DNA of 60,764 nucleotides from an uncultured Clostridia bacterium (GTDB lineage Bacteria; Bacillota; Clostridia; Oscillospirales; UBA644). The stretch lies in contig CALXAO010000013.1 of assembly GCA_944386295.1 (NCBI GenBank), positions 1 through 60,764 of the forward strand, written 5' to 3'. Positions 16,658 through 24,623 of this stretch are shown piece by piece. The notes beneath the pieces were generated by a model, which saw nothing but the letters and a program-made list of their open reading frames with translations, ran no database searches and had not been told where the DNA came from. Each line of letters starts with the position of its first letter. Positions within the stretch are counted from its first letter, which is position 1. The position numbers and the translations under genes are program-made.

Positions 16658-19375
16658 TTATTCGTCTTTGCCGCAGCACTTTTTGTACTTTTTACCACTG
16701 CCACATGGACAGGGATCATTGCGTCCTACTTTCCGGTCTTTTGTGATCGGGAGGTTCTTTTCCCCGCCGGCCGATAAGTTTTCAATTTGAGGCCGAGCCA
16801 CCTGCTGTCGCTGAATAGTTTCTGGGCGAACAACCCGGGCTAGTATCACAGTTCGGACCGTGGTTTCCTTAATCTGTTGAATCATATCCTCAAACATTTC
16901 GAAGCTTTCGTATTTGTATTCAATCAGTGGATCCCGGTTGGAATAGGCTCGTAGAGAAATTCCCTGTCGCAGGTCATCCATGGCGTCGATATGGTCCATC
17001 CAGAACCGATCTACCGTCCGCAGTAAAAAGTTTCGTTCGATTTCCCGCATCATTTTCGGTGTATTTTCGGTTTCGGAGCGAAGATAAGCTGCCTGACCGG
17101 CTTCTTTAAGTTTTGCTTTCATTTCCTCTTTTGAGAGCAGTTTATCTCCAAAAATAGCCTCATCTTTTGCATAAAACACATTGGCAAATTGCTGTTGTAG
17201 CCCGTTCCTATCCCAAGTATTTTCTTCTCCCGCGCAGTAGTGGTCTACTTGGGTATCTACCGTGTCGGAGAGCATCTTTAGCAGGTATTCCCGTAGATCC
17301 TCTCCCTGGAGAACTCTGTCTCTTTCCTTATAAATCAAAATCCGTTGCTGGTTAATAACGTCATCGTATTCCAGTACTTTTTTCCGACGGGCAAAATTAA
17401 TGCCCTCTACTTTTTTCTGGGCGTTTTCGATGGTTTTGGACAAAATTCCGGCATTAATGGGCTCATCGTCAGGCAAAGATGCCATTAAAGAAAGGTTAGA
17501 CAATCGCTCTCCGCCGAACAGGCGAAGTAATTCATCTTCCAGCGATAGGCAAAAACAGGTTTCTCCTGGGTCTCCCTGCCTTCCTGCCCTGCCTCGAAGT
17601 TGGTTGTCAATCCGGCGGCTTTCATGCCGCTCTGTTCCCAGGATAAACAGGCCGCCCGCGGCTCGTACGTCTTCTGCTTCCTGCGTTACCTGTTCTCGGA
17701 ACTTGTCATAAAGCTCTCGGTATCTGGTCCGAGCTGCTAGCACTTCCGCGTCGGTTGTTTCCGTTAGTGCGGATGCCTGAACAAGAAGTCCGTGTTCCAT
17801 TCCTTCCTTTTCCAGCTGATGCTTTGCCAAAAACTCTGCGTTTCCGCCTAAAATAATATCAGTTCCACGGCCCGCCATGTTTGTGGCGATAGTTACTGCA
17901 CCCTTTCGTCCAGCCTGAGCAATAATAGAAGCTTCTTTTTCGTGGTATTTCGCATTCAGTACATTGTGAGGAATGCCATTTCGTTTAAGAACCCCGGACA
18001 AAAGTTCGGATTTTTCAATAGTCACGGTACCAATTAGTACCGGTTGGCCCTTTTCGTAACATTCCTTCACCTGCCGAAGTACAGCTTCAAACTTTGCCTT
18101 TTCCGATTTGTAGACCCGGTCGTTATGATCTTTTCGGATGTTGGGCTTATTGGTGGGAATTTCTACCACATCCAAATTATAAATTTGGCGAAATTCATCT
18201 TCCTCGGTGGCAGCAGTACCGGTCATCCCAGCCAGTTTTTCGTAAATCCGGAAATAATTCTGGAAGGTAATGGTGGCCAGGGTTTTAGACTCGTTTTCTA
18301 CCTTCACTCCTTCCTTTGCCTCTATTGCTTGATGTAGGCCATTGGAATAACGGCGACCAAACATCATTCGTCCGGTGAATTCATCCACAATAATGACTTC
18401 TCCGTCTTTGACGACATAGTCCACATCTCGTTGCATGGTGCCGTGAGCTTTCAGGGCTTGGTTAATGTAGTGTTGCAACTGGGCGTTTTCCAGGTCAGCC
18501 AGATTTTCTACGCCAAATGTCTTCTCAGCTTTTTCAATACCTCGGGCAGTAAGGGTAGCGGTTTTGTTTTTTTCTTCGGCAATGTAATCTGCGTCCACGT
18601 TGTCGTAGCTTTCCTTGGAATCCATTTCTTTGATTTTCATGCAGGTAAGCCGACGGACAAAGTCGTTTGCTTTTTGATACATGTCGTCAGAGGTATCTCC
18701 TTGACCAGAGATAATCAGAGGAGTACGGGCCTCATCAATAAGAATGGAGTCCACCTCGTCCACAATTGCATAGGCATGGCCCCGTTGGACTTTCTGTTCC
18801 TGATAAATTACCATGTTGTCCCGGAGATAATCAAAGCCAAACTCGTTGTTTGTCCCGTAGGTAATGTCAGCCGCATAAGCTTTTCGCCGTTCTTCCCCAG
18901 TTCTTCCGTGGACAATCAGTCCCACTTCCAGCCCGAGAAACGCGTGAATTTTTCCCATCCACTCACTATCCCGGCGGGCCAGATAGTCGTTGACTGTAAC
19001 AATATGCACTCCTTTGCCCGACAAAGCGTTCAGGTAAGCGGGCAGCACGGCCACCAGGGTTTTTCCTTCACCGGTGCGCATTTCAGAAATACGGCCCTGA
19101 TGAAGAATAATTCCGCCGATGATCTGACACCGAAACGGCCGCATTCCCAGTACACGGTCGGCGGCTTCCCGTACGGTGGCAAATGCTTCCGGGAGCAGAG
19201 AATCCAGACTTTCTCCTTTCGCGTACCGTTCTTTAAACCAGGCGGTTTTTGCCTGTAGTTCCTCGTCACTTAATTGATGGTATTCTTCCTCCCAAGCTTC
19301 TATTTTTTTTACGGTAGGTTCAATTTTTTTCAGCTCCCGCTGACTATAAGATGCAAAAAAGTTAAAAAGCCCCAT
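16658..19375 (-). CDS. secA: Preprotein translocase ATPase SecA
   Basis: 905 residues, full length. Walker A is in [17 protein letters not shown] near residue 105, DEAD-like [20 protein letters not shown] near 210, the second nucleotide fold with GTDIILGG and [10 protein letters not shown], and the C-terminal zinc motif [13 protein letters not shown]. It powers Sec-dependent export at the membrane. The start is the only one preserving the usual [17 protein letters not shown] opening, with GGGAGGC upstream. The stop lies 12 bp from IS remnant B. No raiA/hpf or prfB neighbour is present, unlike many Firmicutes. Confidence 0.98.
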   Translation of the reverse strand: MGLFNFFASYSQRELKKIEPTVKKIEAWEEEYHQLSDEELQAKTAWFKERYAKGESLDSLLPEAFATVREAADRVLGMRPFRCQIIGGIILHQGRISEMRTGEGKTLVAVLPAYLNALSGKGVHIVTVNDYLARRDSEWMGKIHAFLGLEVGLIVHGRTGEERRKAYAADITYGTNNEFGFDYLRDNMVIYQEQKVQRGHAYAIVDEVDSILIDEARTPLIISGQGDTSDDMYQKANDFVRRLTCMKIKEMDSKESYDNVDADYIAEEKNKTATLTARGIEKAEKTFGVENLADLENAQLQHYINQALKAHGTMQRDVDYVVKDGEVIIVDEFTGRMMFGRRYSNGLHQAIEAKEGVKVENESKTLATITFQNYFRIYEKLAGMTGTAATEEDEFRQIYNLDVVEIPTNKPNIRKDHNDRVYKSEKAKFEAVLRQVKECYEKGQPVLIGTVTIEKSELLSGVLKRNGIPHNVLNAKYHEKEASIIAQAGRKGAVTIATNMAGRGTDIILGGNAEFLAKHQLEKEGMEHGLLVQASALTETTDAEVLAARTRYRELYDKFREQVTQEAEDVRAAGGLFILGTERHESRRIDNQLRGRAGRQGDPGETCFCLSLEDELLRLFGGERLSNLSLMASLPDDEPINAGILSKTIENAQKKVEGINFARRKKVLEYDDVINQQRILIYKERDRVLQGEDLREYLLKMLSDTVDTQVDHYCAGEENTWDRNGLQQQFANVFYAKDEAIFGDKLLSKEEMKAKLKEAGQAAYLRSETENTPKMMREIERNFLLRTVDRFWMDHIDAMDDLRQGISLRAYSNRDPLIEYKYESFEMFEDMIQQIKETTVRTVILARVVRPETIQRQQVARPQIENLSAGGEKNLPITKDRKVGRNDPCPCGSGKKYKKCCGKDE

Positions 19376-19573
19376 GGCAGCCTCCCTTGGGTATTATGAA
19401 TTTTCTTACATTATAACATAATTTTTAAAAATAATCTATAGCTTTTCTAAATTGACGCCGAAATGTCACATTTATATAGTAATATAAAAAAAGAAAACTT
19501 CTGTAGGTTTTGCGACAAAGAAAAATACTTTGATTTTATTTCCCGAATTCGTTTCATTTGTTTTCGGAAGATT

Positions 19574-19597
19574 CCGGAAAAAAGTTGCTTTTTCCGG
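19574..19597. repeat. 9-bp perfect inverted repeat beside the DnaA-box cluster
   Basis: CCGGAAAAA / TTTTTCCGG around a 6-nt loop. It is upstream of both flanking genes, so it is not a terminator of either. Confidence 0.6.
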
Positions 19598-19602
19598 TGG
19601 AA

Positions 19603-19672
19603 TTGTCCACTGTATCTGTGGAAAACTCTGTGTAAACCGTGGAAAACTTCCGAAATGACCGACTTTTCCACA
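19603..19672. promoter_or_regulatory. Cluster of four DnaA-box-like sites
   Basis: Compared with TTATCCACA: TTGTCCACT (19603-19611, two mismatches), TTTTCCACA on the minus strand (19617-19625, one), TTTTCCACG on the minus strand (19638-19646, two) and TTTTCCACA on the plus strand (19664-19672, one). Four sites within 70 bp of otherwise AT-rich DNA. Confidence 0.55.
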
Positions 19673-19750
19673 GTTAAAAACTTTTTTATCAAAGTTCATT
19701 AAAAATTTAGTATTTCCCAAACGCTAAAGAAAAAAAGGAATAAATCCGTC

Positions 19751-21217
19751 ATGAAAATCTCCCAATTCAAAAAAATGTTCCAGAACCACCAGATTTTGGT
19801 GGGCGGAAACGCTCCCGACGGACTGGAAATTACCTCCCTGTGCTGTGATTCCCGGGATGCAATTCCAGGCAGCTTGTTTTTCTGTAAGGGGGCCAAGTTT
19901 CGTTTTGATTATCTGCAAAGGGCCGCGCAGGCCGGTGCCTGCGCCTATGTGTCAGAGGTGGATTATGGGCTTTTGCCCACGCTACTGGTTTCAGATATCC
20001 GAGCGGCCATGCCCCTGGCTGGAAAGGCGTTTGCTGGGGCACCTGATGAGAAGTTTCCCCTAATCGGAATTACCGGAACCAAGGGAAAAACCACCTGTGC
20101 CTATTTTCTACAGAGTATTTTGTCCCGCAAGTACGGTTTTCGGGTGGGGTTGATTTCTACAAACGAAGCCCTTTCCCTTGGACAGCGGCTGAAAAAATCT
20201 GGTACAACTCCCGAACCTTTGGAACTATACAGTCTGCTGGAACGCTTTGCTTCCGACCGAGTGGGGGCTGCGATAATGGAAGTGTCCTCCCAGGGGCTAC
20301 AGTACCGCCGGGTAGAGCATATTGATTTTGCAGTGGGTGTGTTTTTGAACCTATCCCCTGACCATATCAGCCCTACTGAGCATAAGGATTTTGAGGAATA
20401 TAAAGCCGCTAAACAAAAAATGCTGACGCTGTGCCGCGCTGGGGTAGTGAATCTGGATGACCCCTACAGCGGAGAAATTCTCCGATCGGCTACCTGCCGG
20501 CAGATACAGACGGTGTCCCTGATCGGTCCCGCCGACTGGACAGCCCGGGATATTCGGGGAACTCGCCAGGGTGTTTCCTTCCGAATCAATGGTCCAGGAT
20601 GTTCTTTTCCGGTGCATTTGTCGGCCGCTGGGGATTTCAATGTGTCTAACGCCCTTTGCGCTGCAGCTGCAGCTGCGGCGGTTGGGGGGACTCCGGAACA
20701 GATTCAGGAGGGACTGGAAGCTTCTGTAATTCCTGGCCGAATGGAGCAGTTTTCGGTGGCAGGAAGGCAGATTATTGTGGATTACGCTCACAACCGACTG
20801 AGCTTTGAAAAGATTTTCGAGTATACGTCCCAGTATTTCTCAGGGGTTTTCTGCACCGTTTTATTTGGTTGTCCTGGCAACAAGGCACCCGGCAGACGAA
20901 AAGACTTGCCTGAGGTAGCAGCTGCAAATGCTGATTTGATTATTCTGACTGACGATGACCCGGCGGATGAGGAACCTGAGGCTATTTTTCGGGAATGCGC
21001 AGCTGTGCTTGCTCTGTCTGATGTCCCTTATCGGATTATTCCCGATCGGCGGGAGGCTATTCTTGCTGCCATAGAAGCCACTCCGCCGGGCGGACTTGTG
21101 TTACTGTTGGGCAAAGGCCATGAGACTACCCAAATTGTTCGAGGCCGAGCTATAGAATACGGCGGTGATCGGAAATGCGCTCTGGGGGCTGTTGCTACTG
21201 TCTCCGTGGAATCATAA
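19751..21217 (+). CDS. murE: UDP-MurNAc-tripeptide synthetase MurE, probably lysine-type
   Basis: 488 residues. The ATP loop GTKGKTT is at residues 109-115, the UDP-substrate segment is SGTTPEP near 154, SSQGLQYRR near 177, a carbamylated-Lys/ATP region DHISPTEHKDFEEYKAAK near 205, and the C-terminal domain has VDYAHN. Near residues 400-410 the specificity loop reads TDDDPADEEPEAI: it lacks the DNPR motif of meso-DAP-adding enzymes and resembles the DDPN-type loop of lysine-adding MurE such as that of Staphylococcus. It adds the third residue to the peptidoglycan stem peptide. It lies apart from any dcw cluster, 20 bp upstream of the membrane operon. Confidence 0.92.
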   Translation: MKISQFKKMFQNHQILVGGNAPDGLEITSLCCDSRDAIPGSLFFCKGAKFRFDYLQRAAQAGACAYVSEVDYGLLPTLLVSDIRAAMPLAGKAFAGAPDEKFPLIGITGTKGKTTCAYFLQSILSRKYGFRVGLISTNEALSLGQRLKKSGTTPEPLELYSLLERFASDRVGAAIMEVSSQGLQYRRVEHIDFAVGVFLNLSPDHISPTEHKDFEEYKAAKQKMLTLCRAGVVNLDDPYSGEILRSATCRQIQTVSLIGPADWTARDIRGTRQGVSFRINGPGCSFPVHLSAAGDFNVSNALCAAAAAAAVGGTPEQIQEGLEASVIPGRMEQFSVAGRQIIVDYAHNRLSFEKIFEYTSQYFSGVFCTVLFGCPGNKAPGRRKDLPEVAAANADLIILTDDDPADEEPEAIFRECAAVLALSDVPYRIIPDRREAILAAIEATPPGGLVLLLGKGHETTQIVRGRAIEYGGDRKCALGAVATVSVES

Positions 21218-21236
21218 TAGAAAGGATGTTATATAT

Positions 21237-21785
21237 ATGAAATTTCCCCATGTTTCCTTTCAGCCACTCCGGCGGCTGATTCATCCTGCATTTTTATATG
21301 ATACTTCCGATGACTCCCGGAAATGGCTGTGGCTTATTTGCCCATCCTTGTGCTTTGGTATTTTCTTTTTACATGCCGGGCTGGATCGGTTTCGAGTAGG
21401 TCTTTCGGGAGGACTGGGGGTCTTTTTCTGTGGATTGACCGGTTTGGTGGTGGGTGCGGCAGTGGCTCTGGTATTTGCGTTTTTGGCCTGGCTTTGCTGT
21501 CGGATATGCCGTCAGAAGCGGGCATTGTTGCGGCTGGTTTCTCCAGCCTGCGGAGTATTTCAGATTCCGCTGTTGTTACAAGTTTGTTCCCTATTGTTTG
21601 GCTTGCCCTTTGCTGTCCCTGCCGTATCGGCTTTTGGGCTGACGGCGCTGTTGTGGGCGCTGATTTTGATGATTGGTATGCTTCACGATTTGTTTGACCG
21701 TAAGCTGTGGCTTTCCTTGCCCTGTGTAACCCTGGCGGGGATTGTCCTGCTCAGTTCTTTGCAGCTGATTGTATTGTTTCGGTAG
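21237..21785 (+). CDS. Polytopic membrane protein (possibly Yip1-like), unknown
   Basis: 182 residues. The ATG at 21237 is preferred over a longer frame because AAAGGATG precedes it. An N-terminal soluble stretch (PLRRLIHPAFLYDTSDDSRKW) is followed by about five membrane helices with short basic loops (CCRICRQKRALLRL). The layout, a short soluble head then 5 helices, recalls Yip1-domain proteins, but this is a shape argument only. First of five consecutive plus-strand genes with tight spacing. Confidence 0.65.
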   Translation: MKFPHVSFQPLRRLIHPAFLYDTSDDSRKWLWLICPSLCFGIFFLHAGLDRFRVGLSGGLGVFFCGLTGLVVGAAVALVFAFLAWLCCRICRQKRALLRLVSPACGVFQIPLLLQVCSLLFGLPFAVPAVSAFGLTALLWALILMIGMLHDLFDRKLWLSLPCVTLAGIVLLSSLQLIVLFR

Positions 21786-21800
21786 AAAGAGGCCTGTTTT

Positions 21801-22211
21801 ATGAAATTTGATCGTTATATTTTAATTGGGATTCTATGTCTTTTGCCCTATGTCTGTGTGGGAGCATTTTTGACGGCCCCTTCCTTAGTCAACGTTTTTT
21901 CCTGGGTGTTTTTATCCCTTGCAGTGACGGCGGCCGATGTGGTTTGCTTTGATATGCTTTTGGCCAATCGCCGGAAAAACTGGTGTCTTCTTTTGCCTTT
22001 TACAGTATTGTTTCTTTATGCTCAGATTGTATTCCGGTGGAATGTTTTAATTCCCTTTTTTGTGACCGGGCAGTTTGCCTTGGGGATTTACACCACTACT
22101 GAAAGGGCCGAAACCCTGGGAAAATTGAAAGCGGCAAAACCTCTGTTGGTGGCCGGGGTTGTTGGGGTCCTAATGACTTGTGTTGTGATTTTGACGGGGG
22201 TGGGGGCGTGA
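21801..22211 (+). CDS. Four-helix membrane protein, unknown
   Basis: 136 residues, almost entirely four hydrophobic helices. Start ATG at 21801, 16 bp after the previous gene. Its TGA overlaps the GTG start of the next gene (GTGA), implying translational coupling. No family recognised. Confidence 0.65.
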   Translation: MKFDRYILIGILCLLPYVCVGAFLTAPSLVNVFSWVFLSLAVTAADVVCFDMLLANRRKNWCLLLPFTVLFLYAQIVFRWNVLIPFFVTGQFALGIYTTTERAETLGKLKAAKPLLVAGVVGVLMTCVVILTGVGA

Positions 22212-23383
22212 GAAAAGTTTGGACCGGTTCTTTACTCTTTCTCCTGACAGTGCTTTTTTTGTCTTTGATCGTGTCGGCCGACCCGGAACTTTGCTTTTGC
22301 GGTCGGGAATATTATGCGGTTACAGGCGATGGGCACAGCCAGTACGACTGTCGGGGTTGCGGCCAAAATTACCGATTCTGCAAATGCCATACCTGTTGGT
22401 GCGGAAAATCTCTGACGGTGCAGTCTGGAGAGAACGGGGAAATTCTTTCTATGATTTGCGATGGGTGCGGTCTTCCCGGAAGTAAATGTACTTGTGCGGA
22501 TCGGGAATATTATCATGCACTGCTAATGCTGGATCGGAATATCTGCGGTCCTGACCTTCCCAAAACCGGAGGGCTGCTTCTTCTGGCGGCAGCGATTTTG
22601 CCAGCCGGTCTGTTTTTTCTTTTGTTTTTACTGTTTCATCAGCGAAACGAATCTTTTGATGCTCAGGTCCGCGATATTGGACGTCTGAAGGTTGCCTTTA
22701 ATCAAATTGAGAAGCAAGAAGATGCTTTGTCCCGGTATCGGGTGGCGAAAAAGGCAGAGGAGCATAAGCGTCGGGATTTGGATGGTTCGCCTACGCCTAC
22801 TGATTGGAAAGAATGGAAGGCGCTTTGCTTTAAAAAGGATTCTCTTCTTCCGAGTGTGTTGAACGAGGAAACCTTCCGGGCCCGAACAGAGCAATTGCTT
22901 CAGGACTGTCTGACTGACAGCCGCCTTGCGCTATCCGGCGAACCCGATCTACCGGTAGATCTATGGTCTCAGTCCGGCACCTTTTCTCCGGAACGTCTTT
23001 CTTTGGGGGCTGCTACTCCGGCCGGAACTCTGCTGCGTTGGCCGGGGGCCTCATCGGAGGTTTGCCTATACCAAATAGCAGCTGCTTTATGTGGTCCGGA
23101 TACCTGCCGATTAGCTTACGGAACTGGGCGCACCGGGTTTTCCGGTGCTGTGTTTGAGCCATCGTTTAAGCTGCTGAAGAAAAAAGAGGACTGGCAGGCA
23201 CAAACAGCCGAATGTGAACACGCGTTGGCAGTCCTTGTTCCTGGAGGGGATCCGGAGCTTTTGAGTAAGCTTCCTCTCTGTTCCGGTGAATTTCCTGAGG
23301 AACCTGGTTTGCCTCCGGTGACGGAAAAGTACGCACCTGCCATTCTTCGTTTTGCACCTAGCGGAAAGGAGGGGGACCTATGA
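22208..23383 (+). CDS. Membrane protein with tandem Cys-rich ectodomain and internal LPKTG-like segment
   Basis: 391 residues from GTG 22208. A signal peptide/anchor (residues ~5-25) leads into two tandem ~32-residue Cys modules, each of pattern CxCG...CxGCGxxxxxCxC (CFCGREYY...CRGCGQNYRFCKC and CWCGKSLT...CDGCGLPGSKCTC), which look metal- or disulfide-stabilised. Then LPKTGG followed by a hydrophobic helix and HQRN: exactly the layout of a sortase sorting signal, but about 245 more residues of soluble, coiled-coil-like and globular sequence follow. So either the segment is just a transmembrane anchor or the protein is cleaved. I do not recognise the family. Confidence 0.7.
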   Translation: MRKVWTGSLLFLLTVLFLSLIVSADPELCFCGREYYAVTGDGHSQYDCRGCGQNYRFCKCHTCWCGKSLTVQSGENGEILSMICDGCGLPGSKCTCADREYYHALLMLDRNICGPDLPKTGGLLLLAAAILPAGLFFLLFLLFHQRNESFDAQVRDIGRLKVAFNQIEKQEDALSRYRVAKKAEEHKRRDLDGSPTPTDWKEWKALCFKKDSLLPSVLNEETFRARTEQLLQDCLTDSRLALSGEPDLPVDLWSQSGTFSPERLSLGAATPAGTLLRWPGASSEVCLYQIAAALCGPDTCRLAYGTGRTGFSGAVFEPSFKLLKKKEDWQAQTAECEHALAVLVPGGDPELLSKLPLCSGEFPEEPGLPPVTEKYAPAILRFAPSGKEGDL

Positions 23384-24264
23384 GATATCTGTTTTCTACC
23401 CGGGAGCTTGTGGCGTTTTTATCTCGTTCTGAAACACCTTGTTCCCCCCATTCTCTCTTTGAACCCCTATCCCGGTTGCCCTTGTCAGAACCATTAACGC
23501 CGCCTTTGACCGAAGAAAACGGTTTGACAGCTGAGGGCCGGTTGCTGGAGCGGTTTTTGCTGGACCCCGATCGGGTATTCTTGTTGGGGCGGCAGGCAGC
23601 GGCTGATGGAACGATTTATGCCTTACGCAAAGAGGGGTTGTTCTGCTTGTATACCTATCTGCGCAGACAGGATTTTCATGTATTTTTTCTGTATCTGGAT
23701 GTGAAGCGATTGGCAGATGCCCTTCCTGGCCTTTTATATAGTTTTTATACCCCCGATCTGTATGTATCCACCTCCCTGGCCTGTATGCTTACCTTGCCAG
23801 AATACGCGGCTTTGCAGCTCTGTTGCATGGTTTTGAATTTGCGGCCCACACCTTTGTCGGCTTTGGAGCCCATTACCTTAGATCAATTACGGGGAGAAAA
23901 TCTGTCTCTGTATCTGTCGAATTTCCTTGAGGAAGCTGGCCGCCGAGAAGGTGCCGCAAGGGTTTGCGAGCTGCAGGCTGGCCCGGCATTGGAAACTGCG
24001 TTAACCGGATTGCTGGAAAAAGGACTGCTTCTTCCTCTGGCCGGAGACAGTCATCAGATTTCTTATCTGCCTTCGCCTTTGTTTATCGACTGGCTCGATC
24101 AGGGGCTGACTCTGGATACCGTTTACTGCCGGGAATCTGTGTCTGGTCGGGAACGTCTTTTTGCACTGCGCCGCCCGGGCATTACACAGATTGCTCCTGA
24201 TGGAGAAAGCGTGACTCTTTGTTCGGTTTCCGCCCCTGACTGGGAAAAAATTTTATCGGAATAA
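23380..24264 (+). CDS. Uncharacterised 294-residue soluble protein
   Basis: Starts at 23380 overlapping the previous stop (ATGA). No signal peptide or clear membrane helix. The composition is Leu-rich, with segments such as DPDRVFLLGRQAAADGTIYALRKEGLFCLYTYLRR and a C-terminal strand-rich part (LFALRRPGITQIAPDGESVTLCSV). Together with its coupling to the Cys-rich membrane protein this suggests a cytoplasmic partner. No family recognised. Confidence 0.65.
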   Translation: MRYLFSTRELVAFLSRSETPCSPHSLFEPLSRLPLSEPLTPPLTEENGLTAEGRLLERFLLDPDRVFLLGRQAAADGTIYALRKEGLFCLYTYLRRQDFHVFFLYLDVKRLADALPGLLYSFYTPDLYVSTSLACMLTLPEYAALQLCCMVLNLRPTPLSALEPITLDQLRGENLSLYLSNFLEEAGRREGAARVCELQAGPALETALTGLLEKGLLLPLAGDSHQISYLPSPLFIDWLDQGLTLDTVYCRESVSGRERLFALRRPGITQIAPDGESVTLCSVSAPDWEKILSE

Positions 24265-24291
24265 CAACCGTTATGTTTGGAGGACTTGATT

Positions 24292-24579
24292 ATGAAAGAA
24301 AAATTTAAGGAACTGTCCCAATGGCTGACTGCGGCACGGGAGATGCTGCGGCAATTGCCCAAGATTTTCAAAAAAAAGACTCCGGTGCCGGAAAAGCAAA
24401 GCAAAGGTACCGTGGCGGCGCTGATATTTGCTGCTGTCGGGATTCTGTTTTCCTTGGTATCAGTTGCAGCGTTGGTATTTTGTAAGCTGCGGAACTGGAG
24501 GAACCGCTGCCCGGAAGAGTCTTTGCCGGGCTACGAGACTGATCCGGACGCTGATGAATATGAGGATACTGAGGAATAA
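24292..24579 (+). CDS. Small single-pass membrane protein with acidic tail
   Basis: 95 residues. ATG 24292 has TGGAGG 8 nt upstream. A basic amphipathic N-terminus (KFKELSQWLTAAREMLRQLPKIFKKK) precedes one membrane helix (GTVAALIFAAVGILFSLVSVAALVF) and an acidic C-terminus (DPDADEYEDTEE). Last gene of the operon, before a strong terminator. Confidence 0.65.
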   Translation: MKEKFKELSQWLTAAREMLRQLPKIFKKKTPVPEKQSKGTVAALIFAAVGILFSLVSVAALVFCKLRNWRNRCPEESLPGYETDPDADEYEDTEE

Positions 24580-24584
24580 AAAGC

Positions 24585-24622
24585 ATTGGCCGGCCAGAGA
24601 CCCCCCCTGGTCGGCCAATTGT
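24585..24622. terminator. Bidirectional terminator between convergent operons
   Basis: A 12-bp stem (ATTGGCCGGCCA / TGGTCGGCCAAT, one G-T pair) followed by TGTTTTATT on the plus strand and GCTTTTTATT on the minus strand. It serves both the murE-side operon and the fab operon, whose last gene ends at 24624. Confidence 0.85.
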
Positions 24623-24623
24623 T

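Larger units (their letters stand above)
19376..19750. other. AT-rich divergent intergenic region between secA and murE (candidate oriC-like element)
   Basis: 375 bp with no gene. Left part (19390-19500) is strongly AT-rich, as for promoters or a DNA-unwinding element. The right part contains a 9-bp perfect hairpin (19574-19597) and a cluster of four DnaA-box-like 9-mers (19603-19672). It must also carry the divergent secA and murE promoters. Whether it is a replication origin, a DnaA-titration site or only a regulatory region cannot be settled here. Confidence 0.5.

Noticed and set aside
18431..19258. 275-residue ORF antisense to secA
   Set aside because: Complete overlap with the strongly supported secA gene; length follows from secA codon use, no start signal.
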